DNA from: Maricaulis sp965228215
GTDB lineage: Bacteria > Pseudomonadota > Alphaproteobacteria > Caulobacterales > Maricaulaceae
Reading direction: 5' to 3'
NCBI GenBank assembly: GCA_965228215.1
Contig: OZ245800.1
Location: forward strand, 558,001 to 622,000
DNA length: 64,000 bases
Shown: positions 42,451 through 51,772 of the stretch, in pieces
How the letters are laid out: every line of letters starts with the position of its first letter
How positions within the stretch are numbered: the stretch's first letter is position 1
Translations under genes and position numbers: made by a program
Notes under the pieces: generated by a model
Databases searched by the model: none
What the model was told of the DNA's origin: nothing
Seen by the model: the letters and a program-made list of their open reading frames with translations, nothing else

Positions 42451-42522
42451 GCTATTGCCCCGACGCGCGGAAGGCAAGCGTGCCCGGGCCGTGAATGAAG
42501 GAGCGTGAAGAGACCGGATTCG

Positions 42523-43440
42523 TCAGGACTGGCTGGCGTTTGCCTGGTCGGCCGAGTTGAGCGCGGACAACTGGTCTTCCAGCGATCTTAGGCGCTGGTG
42601 CAATTGCCGCTCGCGCGCTTTCTCGGGCCGCGACAGGTCGCGTTCCAGCCTACGCAGACTTTTCTGGGCCTGTTGCCAGCGACGCCACAGGAGGAAGACT
42701 TTCGGCCCTTCCACCAGATAGCGGCGCCACATGCGCTTCGGCTCCAGCAGAAGACGATGGAGCCATTCCAGCCGGGATTGCTGCATCCACGCCGGTGCCC
42801 GTTCGGCCTTGCCGCCGAGAAAATCCAGGGATGCGCCGACGCACAGGCCCAGACCGGTGCAATCACCGCGGTCCAAGCAGGCTTCGGCAATCATTTCCTG
42901 CTGCGGAGACCCAACGCAGATGAAGACATAACGCGCCGGGTTCTCGGCCACAAAACGCGCGCATTCCGCAACCGCCTCCGGGTTCTGGCGCAATCCCATC
43001 GGCGGATTGTGCCAACGCACATCCTGCAGGCCGAAACGTTCAGTCACATTTCGGATCACATCCTCATCGCCCCCGATCACCGTGATCGGTTCGGCGGGGT
43101 CGATAGCTTTTTCGAAGAGATTGGCCGTCAGGTCGGAACCTGGCGTGACCTCGATCTTCTGGCCCGATATCCGTCCGATGAGCTCGAGAACGCGGCTGTC
43201 GCATACGGTCAGCCACGCCTGGGCGTAGAGCGTCGCGAGCACGGTATCGGTTTCGAGACGCACGAGATGGTCGACATTCGGCGTGACCACGAAGGCGAAC
43301 GGCTTGGACGGATCACGCATTGTGATCCGGTCGAGCGCAGTCGCCATGCCGATCTTGTCGAAGGCAGAATTCAGGAACCAGATATGTCGCGAACCGGAAC
43401 GGCGCTCCTCAAAATCCCGGTGTGCAGGCATGTCGGTCAT
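42523..43440 (-). CDS. WecG/TagA/CpsF-family glycosyltransferase (GT26)
   Basis: Transfers a sugar (UDP-ManNAc or similar) to a lipid-linked acceptor at the inner membrane. Family motifs: FAFVVTPNVDHLVRL near 48-62, CDSRVLELIGRI, VTPGSDLTANL, ITVIGGDEDV, VFICVGSPQQEMIAE and GASLDFLGGKAERAPAWMQ, then LEWLHRLLLEPKRMWRRYL. It has 305 residues, some 60 more than typical, because of an Arg/Leu/Glu-rich C-terminal coiled coil (about 250-295). It lies far from the rfb cluster and next to no other glycan gene. Confidence 0.93.
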   Translation of the reverse strand: MTDMPAHRDFEERRSGSRHIWFLNSAFDKIGMATALDRITMRDPSKPFAFVVTPNVDHLVRLETDTVLATLYAQAWLTVCDSRVLELIGRISGQKIEVTPGSDLTANLFEKAIDPAEPITVIGGDEDVIRNVTERFGLQDVRWHNPPMGLRQNPEAVAECARFVAENPARYVFICVGSPQQEMIAEACLDRGDCTGLGLCVGASLDFLGGKAERAPAWMQQSRLEWLHRLLLEPKRMWRRYLVEGPKVFLLWRRWQQAQKSLRRLERDLSRPEKARERQLHQRLRSLEDQLSALNSADQANASQS

Positions 43441-43579
43441 GCATTAGTGTCCTGTTTCGCGTCACAAGCGAGGTTTTCTCGGTGGTTTCTGCAAAACACG
43501 CACCGAAAATTGAACCGGTCTGCATCCAAATGCGACCTTGGCGGCATCTAGCTCGTGTGGGTGGGAAGAGAGGTCGATC

Positions 43580-43819
43580 ATGATCAGCAAGGGTGTAGCG
43601 CTAGCCGCACTGATCGGCGCAGTCGCCAGCGCGCCGGTTTCCATACCTATGGCTGCCGGTGAACGCGTTGTCCTGTCGGCAGGACCGTTCGAGATTCACT
43701 ATCAGCGTGATGTTGTCTTTGATCTCGGATTGATCGGCGATTGTCTGGTCAATGAATGCCCGGTTTTCGAGATCCGGGTGGGTGAACCGCAAAACGAGAT
43801 GTACACGATCGGATTCTAG
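43580..43819 (+). CDS. Small exported hypothetical protein
   Basis: 79 residues from the ATG at 43580, which has AGAGG six bases upstream. Residues 1-25 form a signal peptide (GVALAALIGAVASAPVS). The mature part of about 50 residues has two Cys (GDCLVNECPVF), which might form a disulfide. No family recognised. It converges with mnmC, 14 bases away. Confidence 0.65.
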   Translation: MISKGVALAALIGAVASAPVSIPMAAGERVVLSAGPFEIHYQRDVVFDLGLIGDCLVNECPVFEIRVGEPQNEMYTIGF

Positions 43820-43832
43820 GCCGGTCGCCCTG

Positions 43833-45677
43833 TCATGAACGTTTGAGACGGCGCCAGGCAAAACGCGCCGGATGCAGACTCTGGCGCGCGGAACGTTCCA
43901 GGGCTCCGGGCTCTCCACATAATTGCGAGACCAGTTCTTCCGCCAGCAATGGCGCGTGCGCGAAGCCGCGCGAACCCAGTCCGGACAGGATGAATTGCCG
44001 GGCCGGCACGCCAGGGCCCGGCCGGGGGGCAGTGCGGCCACGCGCCATGTCCGACCAGGTTTCGTCGAACCCCTCGCCCGGCAGATTGCCGCAGACCGGC
44101 AGGCGGTCAGGCGTGGAGGCGCGGACACCGGTCCAGACGGACCGGGTCTGCGGTTCCAGGGCGTCGGCCAGCATCTTGTCCTGCGCGACCAGGGCCTCGC
44201 GGAAACCGGCGACTGCCTCATCGGCGGGACCGGCGTCCAGCCCTTTCCTGTGGGTCGCTCCAAGCACCACCCCACCGCCCGGCGAAGGCACCGCATAACC
44301 ACCCCAGACCAGCGGGCGTTCCGGCGGAGTGCCGTCGATGACCGCCAGCAATCCAGCGCTCGGCGTGATTTCGGGCCGGACACTTCCCGCTCCGTGACCG
44401 CTGGCATGGATGACAGCATCTGTTTCCAGGATCGGCTGACCGGCCGCGCTGTGCAGTGTCAGCCCGTCCGGGGTCTCATCTATCCGCGCCACTTCCCGCC
44501 GGACGACCGGCGTTTCACCGGCGAGGTCTCTGACCAGTCCTGCCGGGTCGAACCAGCCAGCGTCATGCATCAGCACGCCCTGCTCTCCGAGCTCGAAACC
44601 CTCGCCCATCAGATCGGCAAGCTCGGACAGGCGTTTCGCCTCAGCCGCGTCTTTCGCGGAGCGCACGACGCCGCTTGAATGGAAGGCCTCGCATCCCCCG
44701 TAGAGACGCCGTGCGAATTCCCAGGCGGCAAGCGTCGCCCGGACGTGGGGCCGGTCGGCGCGTTCCAGACGAGGTGTCAGCAGGCCGGCTGGCGCACCGG
44801 ACGCCCCGCCCGCCAGGCCCAGAGGATCGACCAGAACCACGTCGCGTCCGCGGATCCGGAGCGCATGCGCCAGGCTCGCACCCGCGATACCGGCACCAAT
44901 CACCGCGACACGCCCGTCGACCCGGTCCGCTCGAGCGAAAGGCGAGACCTCGTCCTGCCGAGCCCGGCCGGCATAGATGGCCTGGAGCCTTTCCCGCTTC
45001 CGACCGAAGCCTGGACGTTTCTCGACCTCGAAACCCGCTGCCTGCAGGCCCCGCCGGACCGCACCGGCGACCGTGAATGTGCCTATCCTTGCACCCGGGG
45101 CTGACAGCCGGCCGATGCGATCAAGTACGGCCTGGGACCACATCGCGTCATTCTTGGCCGGCGCGAACCCGTCCAGGAACCAGCAATCCACCTTGCCCTC
45201 GATCTCCTCGAGTGCGGTCTCGGCCTCGCCGTGAAAAATCGTGATGCTGAAGCGATCCCCGGCAAAGACCAGACGATGCGCACCCTTGAGAGCGGACGGC
45301 CATTGCGCCAGCAAGTGGTCGGTCAGCGGCTGCAATTGCGGCCAGTCCGCCAGCGCCCGCGCGGCGTCTTCCCGGGTCAGCGGGTGTTTCTCGACGGACA
45401 GGAAATGCAGCCAGCCATCGGCCGGGCCATGCTCGCGCCATAACTGCCAGAGCGCCAGCGCATTCAGCCCGGTTCCGAAACCCAGCTCGCCGACGACATA
45501 GCTGCGGCGGCCCTGCCAGGCGGCAGGCAGGTCACAGGCCTCCAGGAAAACCGCGCGGGTTTCCTCCAGCCCGTCCTCGACCGAGTAATAGACATCCCCG
45601 AAATCGGCCGCGCGCGGTCCGCCGGGCTGGCTCCAGTCCAGCCTGGCAGTCCGGCAGCGCAATTCCGTCTGGGTCAC
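43833..45677 (-). CDS. mnmC: Bifunctional tRNA 5-methylaminomethyl-2-thiouridine biosynthesis protein MnmC
   Basis: Completes the mnm5s2U34 modification of tRNAs for Lys, Glu and Gln. The N-terminal methyltransferase (MnmD) has GELGFGTGLNALALWQ near 64-79 and VDCWFLDGFAPAKNDAMW; the C-terminal FAD oxidoreductase begins at about 257 with VAVIGAGIAGASLAHALRIRGRDV, and ends with SGLGSRGFAHAPLLAEELVSQLCG. At 614 residues it has both halves, which many bacteria split. GTG start at 45677, with AGGA eight bases upstream. It lies nine bases downstream of the hydrolase gene, probably co-transcribed. Confidence 0.95.
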   Translation of the reverse strand: MTQTELRCRTARLDWSQPGGPRAADFGDVYYSVEDGLEETRAVFLEACDLPAAWQGRRSYVVGELGFGTGLNALALWQLWREHGPADGWLHFLSVEKHPLTREDAARALADWPQLQPLTDHLLAQWPSALKGAHRLVFAGDRFSITIFHGEAETALEEIEGKVDCWFLDGFAPAKNDAMWSQAVLDRIGRLSAPGARIGTFTVAGAVRRGLQAAGFEVEKRPGFGRKRERLQAIYAGRARQDEVSPFARADRVDGRVAVIGAGIAGASLAHALRIRGRDVVLVDPLGLAGGASGAPAGLLTPRLERADRPHVRATLAAWEFARRLYGGCEAFHSSGVVRSAKDAAEAKRLSELADLMGEGFELGEQGVLMHDAGWFDPAGLVRDLAGETPVVRREVARIDETPDGLTLHSAAGQPILETDAVIHASGHGAGSVRPEITPSAGLLAVIDGTPPERPLVWGGYAVPSPGGGVVLGATHRKGLDAGPADEAVAGFREALVAQDKMLADALEPQTRSVWTGVRASTPDRLPVCGNLPGEGFDETWSDMARGRTAPRPGPGVPARQFILSGLGSRGFAHAPLLAEELVSQLCGEPGALERSARQSLHPARFAWRRLKRS

Positions 45678-45686
45678 GAGCCTGTC

Positions 45687-46244
45687 CTAGCCGATGGATT
45701 GGGCGAATTTGGCGAAGGCCATAAGGCCCTCGGGCCAGGGTCCGTGACCGCTTTCCGGCTCGAAATGTCCGGCCTCGCCGGCATTGCCGAAGCGTACACC
45801 CCAGTCGCGGGCCCAGTGCTCGGCCTTCTCGACGGAACACGTCGGGTCGTTGGAACTGGCCAGCATGAGTGCCGGGAAACCCAGCGGTACGCGCGGTACC
45901 GGCGCAAATCCGTGATCGCCGAATTTCTCGGCCATGCCGTCGCGCTCCCAGTCGGAGGCACCGACGAGAAAGGCGCCGGCGATACGTTTCGCGTCCAGCC
46001 GGGGCGCGGCATGCACGATCGTCAGCACGCCGACCGAATGGCCGATCAGGATGACGGGCTTCTTCGCCTCCTCGACCGCCTCGACCAGGCGCGCGACCCA
46101 GGCATCGCGACGGGGCATGTCCCAGTCGTCCTGCTCGACCCGGCGTGCCGTCGACATGCGTTCCTGCCAGCGGCTCTGCCAGTGAAACGGCGAGGCATTC
46201 CCGAGACCGGGAACCATGATGATGTCGGCGTCCTTGATTTTCAT
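45687..46244 (-). CDS. Alpha/beta hydrolase, RBBP9/YdeN family
   Basis: Small serine hydrolase of 185 residues. Nucleophile elbow GHSVGVLT, Asp in ASSNDPTCSVE, His in EAGHFEPESGHGPWPEGL; the start IIMVPGLGNASPFHWQSRW is typical for the RBBP9 family. Natural substrates of these enzymes are unknown. The ATG at 46244 has AAGGG ahead. Followed nine bases later by mnmC on the same strand. Confidence 0.88.
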   Translation of the reverse strand: MKIKDADIIMVPGLGNASPFHWQSRWQERMSTARRVEQDDWDMPRRDAWVARLVEAVEEAKKPVILIGHSVGVLTIVHAAPRLDAKRIAGAFLVGASDWERDGMAEKFGDHGFAPVPRVPLGFPALMLASSNDPTCSVEKAEHWARDWGVRFGNAGEAGHFEPESGHGPWPEGLMAFAKFAQSIG

Positions 46245-46290
46245 GCCGCCCTTCTAACGCCAAACCGCGCCAAGGCCAGCCCCCAAACGC

Positions 46291-46320
46291 AAAACGCCGG
46301 ACCTCGCGGTCCGGCGTTTC
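46291..46320 (-). terminator. Rho-independent terminator of motA
   Basis: Stem AAACGCCGGACC / GGTCCGGCGTTT with a 4-base loop, 20 bases after the motA stop codon. The arms themselves supply the A and T tracts, so it could work both ways. Confidence 0.85.
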
Positions 46321-46340
46321 GTGAACGGATATGGCTGGGT

Positions 46341-47213
46341 CTAGCCGACCTCTGATGGAATTTCGTCCAGTGCGGTTTCCATCTCGGCGAAGCTCGGCTG
46401 CATCTTGGTCGGAATACCGCCGCGGCCGATCTCGACGGAGATCTGGGCGGCATTACCGTGAAGATGGGCCACGAGCACGTCCTGGATAATCTTGTAGAAC
46501 TGGTGTTCCTCATCATAGATCGCGTTCAGATAGGCCGCGAACGGACCCACGAAACCATAGGCCAGGAACACGCCCAGGAAGGTACCCACCAGGGCGCCGC
46601 CGATATAGCCACCGAGCACGGCCGGCGGGCTTTCGATCGCGCCCATCGTCTTGATCACGCCCAGCACGGCGGCGACGATACCCAGGGCGGGCAGGCCGTC
46701 GGCCAGCGTCTGCATGGCGTGGGCCGGGTCAGCAGCCTCGTGATGGTGCTTCTCCAGCTGTTTCTCCATCGCATCCTCGACCTGGTGAGGATCTTCGAGA
46801 TTCATCGTCATCATCCGCAGGGTGTCGCAGATGAAATCGATCGCGAAGTGGTCCTTCATGATCTTCGGATAGCGCGAGAAAATGGCGCTGTCCTTCGGAT
46901 TCTCGATATGCGATTCCAGGGCGATAACGCCCTTTGTCTTCATTGTTTTTGTTAGCAGGAATAGCAAACTGAGCAGGTCTGTATAATCCTGCCCCTTCCA
47001 TTTGGGTCCCGCGAAGATCTTGGCGAAATCGCCAAGGGTTTTCATCACCGTTTTTGGCTTGTTGCCGATGAGGAAGGCGCCGACAGCAGCGCCGCCGATC
47101 ATCATCATCTCGAACGGCAAGGCCTTCAGGATCACGTCAAAATGGCCCCCGGCGAGGGAAAACCCGCCGAACACCATGATAAACACGACCACAATGCCGA
47201 TAATCTGGAACAT
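46341..47213 (-). CDS. motA: Flagellar motor stator protein MotA
   Basis: Proton-channel stator subunit, 290 residues from the ATG at 47213. Four membrane segments: about 2-20 (FQIIGIVVVFIMVFGGF), 30-50 (FEMMMIGGAAVGAFLIGN), and two near 165-220 (ALGIVAAVLGVIKTMG and LGGYIGGALVGTFLGVFLAYGFVGP). The cytoplasmic loop carries SIFSRYPKIM-type and CDTLRMM motifs including the charged residues that face FliG. motB is not next to it, as is usual in Caulobacter relatives. It is divergent from the MFS gene. Confidence 0.95.
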   Translation of the reverse strand: MFQIIGIVVVFIMVFGGFSLAGGHFDVILKALPFEMMMIGGAAVGAFLIGNKPKTVMKTLGDFAKIFAGPKWKGQDYTDLLSLLFLLTKTMKTKGVIALESHIENPKDSAIFSRYPKIMKDHFAIDFICDTLRMMTMNLEDPHQVEDAMEKQLEKHHHEAADPAHAMQTLADGLPALGIVAAVLGVIKTMGAIESPPAVLGGYIGGALVGTFLGVFLAYGFVGPFAAYLNAIYDEEHQFYKIIQDVLVAHLHGNAAQISVEIGRGGIPTKMQPSFAEMETALDEIPSEVG

Positions 47214-47370
47214 ATACCCGTCCACCACGCTAAATTCGGGCTCGTTTTTGTGCCCGGTTAGTAAGGCACTATGACGCGGTAAGCTTAATGTCCGGTTGAA
47301 TAAGGGTTAGCGGGAGGTTTATTCCGCCGACCAATTGCGATGTAACACGGTGCGGCTTAAGGGTGGGTGC

Positions 47371-48657
47371 ATGCCGCCGCCCTATGATCCCGACAAACCG
47401 TCATCCGAACAGGAAAGAACCAAGGCATTTCGTCTGCTCTTCCTGTGCCTGGTCGCGACCGGCATCGGCAACAACATGCTGTTTGCGATCCTGCCGCCGC
47501 TCGCGCGCGAGCTTCAGGTCGCGGAATACTGGGTCGGCGCCATCTATACGGTGTCAGCCGTGCTTTTCATGACGATGACACCGATCTGGGGCGCCCTGTC
47601 CGATCGTCGTGGCAGAAAACCCTTTATTATCTTCGGCCTGTTCGCGTTTGCAGCGTCCACGCTCGTCTTCGCTGTCGCGGCCTGGGCAGGCGAAAGCGGC
47701 TGGGCACCGCCGCTGGTGGCCATTTTCGCCATGGCGGTCGCGCGTACGCTTTTTGGATCTCTGGGCTCAGCCACCAATCCCTCCGCACAGGCCTATGTCG
47801 CCGACCGGACTTCGCCGGAGGAACGGACCGAAGCCCTCGCCGGACTGACAGCGGCCTTCGGACTTGGCGCCGTCATTGGACCGACCCTTGCCGCCACGCT
47901 GGTTGGCTGGGTCGGGGTGGCTCTTTTCATGGTCATCATCTCGGTGATCGTCGCGGCCGGCGGGGTCGCCGTCTGGCTGCGGCTTCCTGAACAGACCCCG
48001 CCGAAGGTTCAATCGCGCCCGATCAACCCGTTCAAGCAATTCGCCTTTGCGGCGGATCCGCGCCTCTTCGCCTTCATGATCTATGGCTGCCTGACCTGGA
48101 TCGTGCAGTCGCTGAGCCTGTCGACCCTGGCCTTTTTCGTGATGGACCGGCTGCAGCTCAACGAGGATGAGGGACTGCAAATGTCCTCGATCGCCCTGGC
48201 AGCGGGTGCCGGCGCCCTTATCATCGCCCAGCTGGTGGTCATTCCGGCCCTCAAGGCCACGCCTCGTCTGTTGATGGCCCAGGGGGCCGCCATCACCATT
48301 TTCGGCGCCCTCTTCATGTTCGTCGCGCCGAATTATGGCGGTATCGTCTTCGGTTATCTGATGATCAGTTTTGCCTTCGGCCTGGCCCGGTCCGGTTTCG
48401 TTGGCGGCGCCTCGCTCGCCGTCTCGCCAGAAGAACAGGGTCGCGCGGCCGGACTGACGACAGCGACCGCGGGGCTAGGCTTCATCATCGGCCCGGTGGG
48501 AGGGCTTATGCTCTATAACCAGCTCGGACCGTTCAGCCCCTATGCCGCCATGGCGATCCTGAGCGTTTTCGCTTTCCTCATCGCCTGGTTCCACCCGGCG
48601 ATCGCGAAGGCAACCGGTGCCGTGAAGGTGAAACCGGAACCCAAACCGCCGATCTAG
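47371..48657 (+). CDS. MFS transporter (TetA-like multidrug efflux group)
   Basis: Inner-membrane transporter of 428 residues with twelve predicted helices. The motif A loop between helices 2 and 3 is WGALSDRRGRKPFIIFG; motif C-like GLGAVIGPTLAATLVG lies in helix 5; a second GLGFIIGPVGGLMLYNQLG occurs in the other half. Start at the ATG at 47371, with AAGGGTGG before it; the longer TTG frame from 47335 is unlikely. Substrate unknown. Confidence 0.9.
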   Translation: MPPPYDPDKPSSEQERTKAFRLLFLCLVATGIGNNMLFAILPPLARELQVAEYWVGAIYTVSAVLFMTMTPIWGALSDRRGRKPFIIFGLFAFAASTLVFAVAAWAGESGWAPPLVAIFAMAVARTLFGSLGSATNPSAQAYVADRTSPEERTEALAGLTAAFGLGAVIGPTLAATLVGWVGVALFMVIISVIVAAGGVAVWLRLPEQTPPKVQSRPINPFKQFAFAADPRLFAFMIYGCLTWIVQSLSLSTLAFFVMDRLQLNEDEGLQMSSIALAAGAGALIIAQLVVIPALKATPRLLMAQGAAITIFGALFMFVAPNYGGIVFGYLMISFAFGLARSGFVGGASLAVSPEEQGRAAGLTTATAGLGFIIGPVGGLMLYNQLGPFSPYAAMAILSVFAFLIAWFHPAIAKATGAVKVKPEPKPPI

Positions 48658-48757
48658 AAGAACGCCCAGACAGATTGGGGTTACTTTAGGTGGTTCTGTT
48701 AAGCTCCTAAAAACCATAACCCGACTAGAAACCGGCACTGGCTTGATGGAGTGCCGG

Positions 48758-50557
48758 ATGACGGCTCGAGATCTGACAAAGCGGTATATTCTGGCACTTG
48801 GCATTGTCGCCTTGATGGCCAGTATCATTCTGGGCCTGTCCCTGACCTCGACACACCAGGCAGCGTCCGACGCGAACCTGATCAACAAGGCCGGCCGGCA
48901 GCGCATGCTGAGTCAGCGCATCTCCCTGTTGAGCTTCGAATACACCAATCCCGCCCTCGCCGGTTCGCATGATGCTGTGCGGGAGCGGCTGGAAGGCGCG
49001 ATCGATCTTTTCCTGCAATCCCATGACGAGCTCGCCATGGCGGCCGACCGTCATCCGGAGATTGCCGACATTTATCACCAGGGCGGCATGTCGCTGGACG
49101 TGCTGTCCCAGGCCTTCGTCGCCGATGCCCGCGATATCCTCGACAATGGTGGCAGCGACACCCGGATCCGCCGTCTCGCACTGGATGCAGAGATCATCCT
49201 GCCGCGGCTGGACGAGGCGACGAACGCGTTCGAACAGGCCTCCAACCGCAGGGCGCAATTCACCGAGCGCCTGGAATGGTCGGCCTTTTTCATCACGCTC
49301 TTCGTTCTATGCCTGGAAGCCTTTTTCATCTTCCGCCCGGCGGCCCGTTCGCTCGGGCGTTACATCACGCGCCTCAATCGGGCGCGCGAGGATGCCGAGG
49401 CAGGTGCGCGGGCAAAGACGACCTTCCTTGCGAATATGAGTCATGAAATCCGGACACCGCTCAACGGCGTGCTGGGCATGGCCGAAGCGCTGACCTTCAC
49501 CGAGCTGGACAATGACCAGCGCGAGAAGATCCGCACCATCCAGGGATCGGGCGATCTGCTTCTGGCCGTCGTCAATGACATTCTCGATCTGACCAAGATC
49601 GACAGCGGGCATGTCAAACTGGAGACGATACCGTTCGAAATGGCGACGCTGGCGCAATGGGCGGAAGACAGTTTCGTCAAGCCGAGCGACGACAAGGATC
49701 TGATGCTGCGGGTCGATCTGGATCCGGCGGCTGATGATCGTTTCCTGGGCGACCCGACCCGCCTGCGCCAGGTTCTCGCCAATCTCCTGTCCAACGCAAT
49801 CAAGTTCACAGAGAGCGGCCAGGTCGCCCTCACCGTCAGGCATGAAGCCGCGACCGACCAGATCGAGATCGCTGTCAGTGATACGGGTGTCGGCATCCCG
49901 CAGGAACGCCTGGCCGCCATTTTCGATCCCTTCGTCCAGGCTGATGTTTCAACAACCCGTACCCATGGCGGCACGGGCCTGGGCCTGTCGATCTCCAAAC
50001 GCCTGATCGAGATGATGGGGGGCACGATCCGTGTCGAATCCGAGATCGGGACAGGAACGACCTTCACCGTCGAACTGCCGCTGACGCGCACGGACGCGCC
50101 GGTCCGCGACGCCGACACTTCGGCGCTGGATGCTTATGAGGCCTCGCTCGCCGGCCAGCGCATCCTGGTGGTGGACGATATCGCGACCAATCGCCTGGTC
50201 CTGTTCTCGATTCTGAAATCCATGGAAGTCGAGGCGGTCCTTGTAGAGAGCGGCGCCGAGGCGATCGAGATCTGCCGGTCCGAGAGTTTCAATGCCATCC
50301 TCATGGACATCCGCATGCCGGGCATGAACGGGCCCGACGCGACCCGGGCCATCCGCCGGATGGAATCCGAGCTCGGCCTGCAGCCGACGCCGATCATCGC
50401 GGCCACGGCAAACGCCCTGCCCGAACAGACCGCGAGCTATCGCGCCGCCGGAATGGATGGCAGCGTCACCAAACCGGTGGTTCGCGAAGAACTGGTCCGT
50501 GAACTGGCGCGGCTGACCCGGCCCGATGTCTACCAGGCCGAGCGCAAGACCGGCTGA
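48758..50557 (+). CDS. Hybrid histidine kinase with PilJ/NarX-type sensor domain
   Basis: 599 residues. First membrane helix at about 10-30, then a periplasmic domain beginning LINKAGRQRMLSQRIS, the signature of the PilJ N-terminal / NarX-like sensors; second helix near 175-192; HisKA with ANMSHEIRTPLNGVLG (His229); HATPase_c with NLLSNAIKF, DTGVGIP and GGTGLGLSI; and a C-terminal receiver (ILVVDDIATNRLVL, phospho-Asp in ILMDIRMPGMNG, KPV). No Hpt domain, so the output partner is elsewhere. The ATG at 48758 has GGAG six bases upstream. It ends one base before the convergent mltB stop. Confidence 0.93.
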   Translation: MTARDLTKRYILALGIVALMASIILGLSLTSTHQAASDANLINKAGRQRMLSQRISLLSFEYTNPALAGSHDAVRERLEGAIDLFLQSHDELAMAADRHPEIADIYHQGGMSLDVLSQAFVADARDILDNGGSDTRIRRLALDAEIILPRLDEATNAFEQASNRRAQFTERLEWSAFFITLFVLCLEAFFIFRPAARSLGRYITRLNRAREDAEAGARAKTTFLANMSHEIRTPLNGVLGMAEALTFTELDNDQREKIRTIQGSGDLLLAVVNDILDLTKIDSGHVKLETIPFEMATLAQWAEDSFVKPSDDKDLMLRVDLDPAADDRFLGDPTRLRQVLANLLSNAIKFTESGQVALTVRHEAATDQIEIAVSDTGVGIPQERLAAIFDPFVQADVSTTRTHGGTGLGLSISKRLIEMMGGTIRVESEIGTGTTFTVELPLTRTDAPVRDADTSALDAYEASLAGQRILVVDDIATNRLVLFSILKSMEVEAVLVESGAEAIEICRSESFNAILMDIRMPGMNGPDATRAIRRMESELGLQPTPIIAATANALPEQTASYRAAGMDGSVTKPVVREELVRELARLTRPDVYQAERKTG

Positions 50558-51772
50558 TTACTCGCCGGCCGCGATGGCTGCCTGAACAGCCTCGAACGCA
50601 TTCGTACCGACATAGCCATCAGGCTCATGCCCGTGGGCGCGCTGGAAAGCCCGCAGGGCCCGGCGGGTATTGGGGCCAGCCAGACCGTCGGGCCGACCGG
50701 AATCGAAACCCAGTGCGTTGAGACCGGCCTGGAGTTCACGGGTCTGACTGCGGGTCAGCGGCACATCACCCTCCGGCCACGGCCCCACGAAGGGCTCACC
50801 ACCCGCAATACGGTCTGCCAGATGGGCAACGCCAAGCGCGTAGGAGGTGGAATTGTTGTAGCGCTTGATGACGCGGAAATTATGGAAGGTCAGGAAACCC
50901 GGGCCATTGCGGCCGGCAGGCAGTTCGAGCCGGGCCGCGCGCATCAGATTGTCGGCATGCCAGCTGGCCTCCCCGGCCGGGCTCAGCCCGCGCATGGCCC
51001 ACTCGCTGACCAGCCGGCTTCGGGTCGGATCCCAGTCGGCGAGATCGAATTCCTCGGGCACGGCCACTTCGATGACGGCGGGAGCGCCCGTCCGCCAGCC
51101 TTCCCGACCCAGCAGGTTCGCCGCCGAGGCGAGCGCATCATACTCGTCCGTCCAGATATTCCGGCGACCATCCCCGTCCCAGTCATGGGCGCGTTCCAGA
51201 TACGTGGTCGGGATGAATTGCGTCTGCCCCATCGCGCCGGCCCAGGAGCCGGTAAGCTGTTCGCGCGTGGCGTAGCCCAGATCGATCATCTGGGCGGCGG
51301 CGATCAGCTGGCTTTCGGCCCAGCCGCGACGGCGGCCTTCCCAGGCCAGGGTCGCGAGGGAGCGGACGACGTCATTATTGCCCGTGATCTCGCCATAGGA
51401 ACTCTCCAGCCCCCAGATCGCGATCAGGATTTCCGGCCGGATACCGAAACGCTCGCCGATTTCATCGATCGTCGCACGCCGTTCCGCATAGGCAGACGAC
51501 CCGTTGGAGATCCGCAGATCCGAGGCGGCAATCTCGAGATAGGACCAGATCGGCCGCACGAATTCCGGCTGGCTGCGATCACGATCGATGATGCGCATGT
51601 CCGGTTCGAGACCATCCAGCATGGACGCGACGGTCTCGGTTTCGGCGCCGGAGGCGGTCAGCCGGTCACGGAAACCGGCGAGCCATTCGGCAAAACTCTC
51701 ATCCTCCGGCTGGGCAATTGCGGAGGCAGACAGGGTGAAAGCGGCGAAAAACGCGAACAGGTATCGGGTCAT
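50558..51772 (-). CDS. mltB: Lytic murein transglycosylase B with peptidoglycan-binding domain
   Basis: Cleaves peptidoglycan glycan strands to anhydromuramic ends. Signal peptide YLFAFFAAFTLSASAIAQ, then the SLT_2 domain: IWGLESSYGEITGN with the catalytic Glu (near residue 120), GAMGQTQFIPTTYL and the HDWDGDGRRNIW calcium-like loop. Residues about 345-400 form a PG_binding_1 domain (LQAGLNALGFDSGRPDGLAGPNTRRALRAFQ, given here only in part). No lipobox, so it is a soluble periplasmic form. It overlaps the DUF1194 gene upstream by four bases (ATGA) and is the last of three coupled genes. Confidence 0.92.
   Translation of the reverse strand: MTRYLFAFFAAFTLSASAIAQPEDESFAEWLAGFRDRLTASGAETETVASMLDGLEPDMRIIDRDRSQPEFVRPIWSYLEIAASDLRISNGSSAYAERRATIDEIGERFGIRPEILIAIWGLESSYGEITGNNDVVRSLATLAWEGRRRGWAESQLIAAAQMIDLGYATREQLTGSWAGAMGQTQFIPTTYLERAHDWDGDGRRNIWTDEYDALASAANLLGREGWRTGAPAVIEVAVPEEFDLADWDPTRSRLVSEWAMRGLSPAGEASWHADNLMRAARLELPAGRNGPGFLTFHNFRVIKRYNNSTSYALGVAHLADRIAGGEPFVGPWPEGDVPLTRSQTRELQAGLNALGFDSGRPDGLAGPNTRRALRAFQRAHGHEPDGYVGTNAFEAVQAAIAAGE

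Noticed and set aside
46229..46340. Small frames near motA terminator
   Set aside because: They overlap the terminator and the hydrolase start and have no ribosome site.
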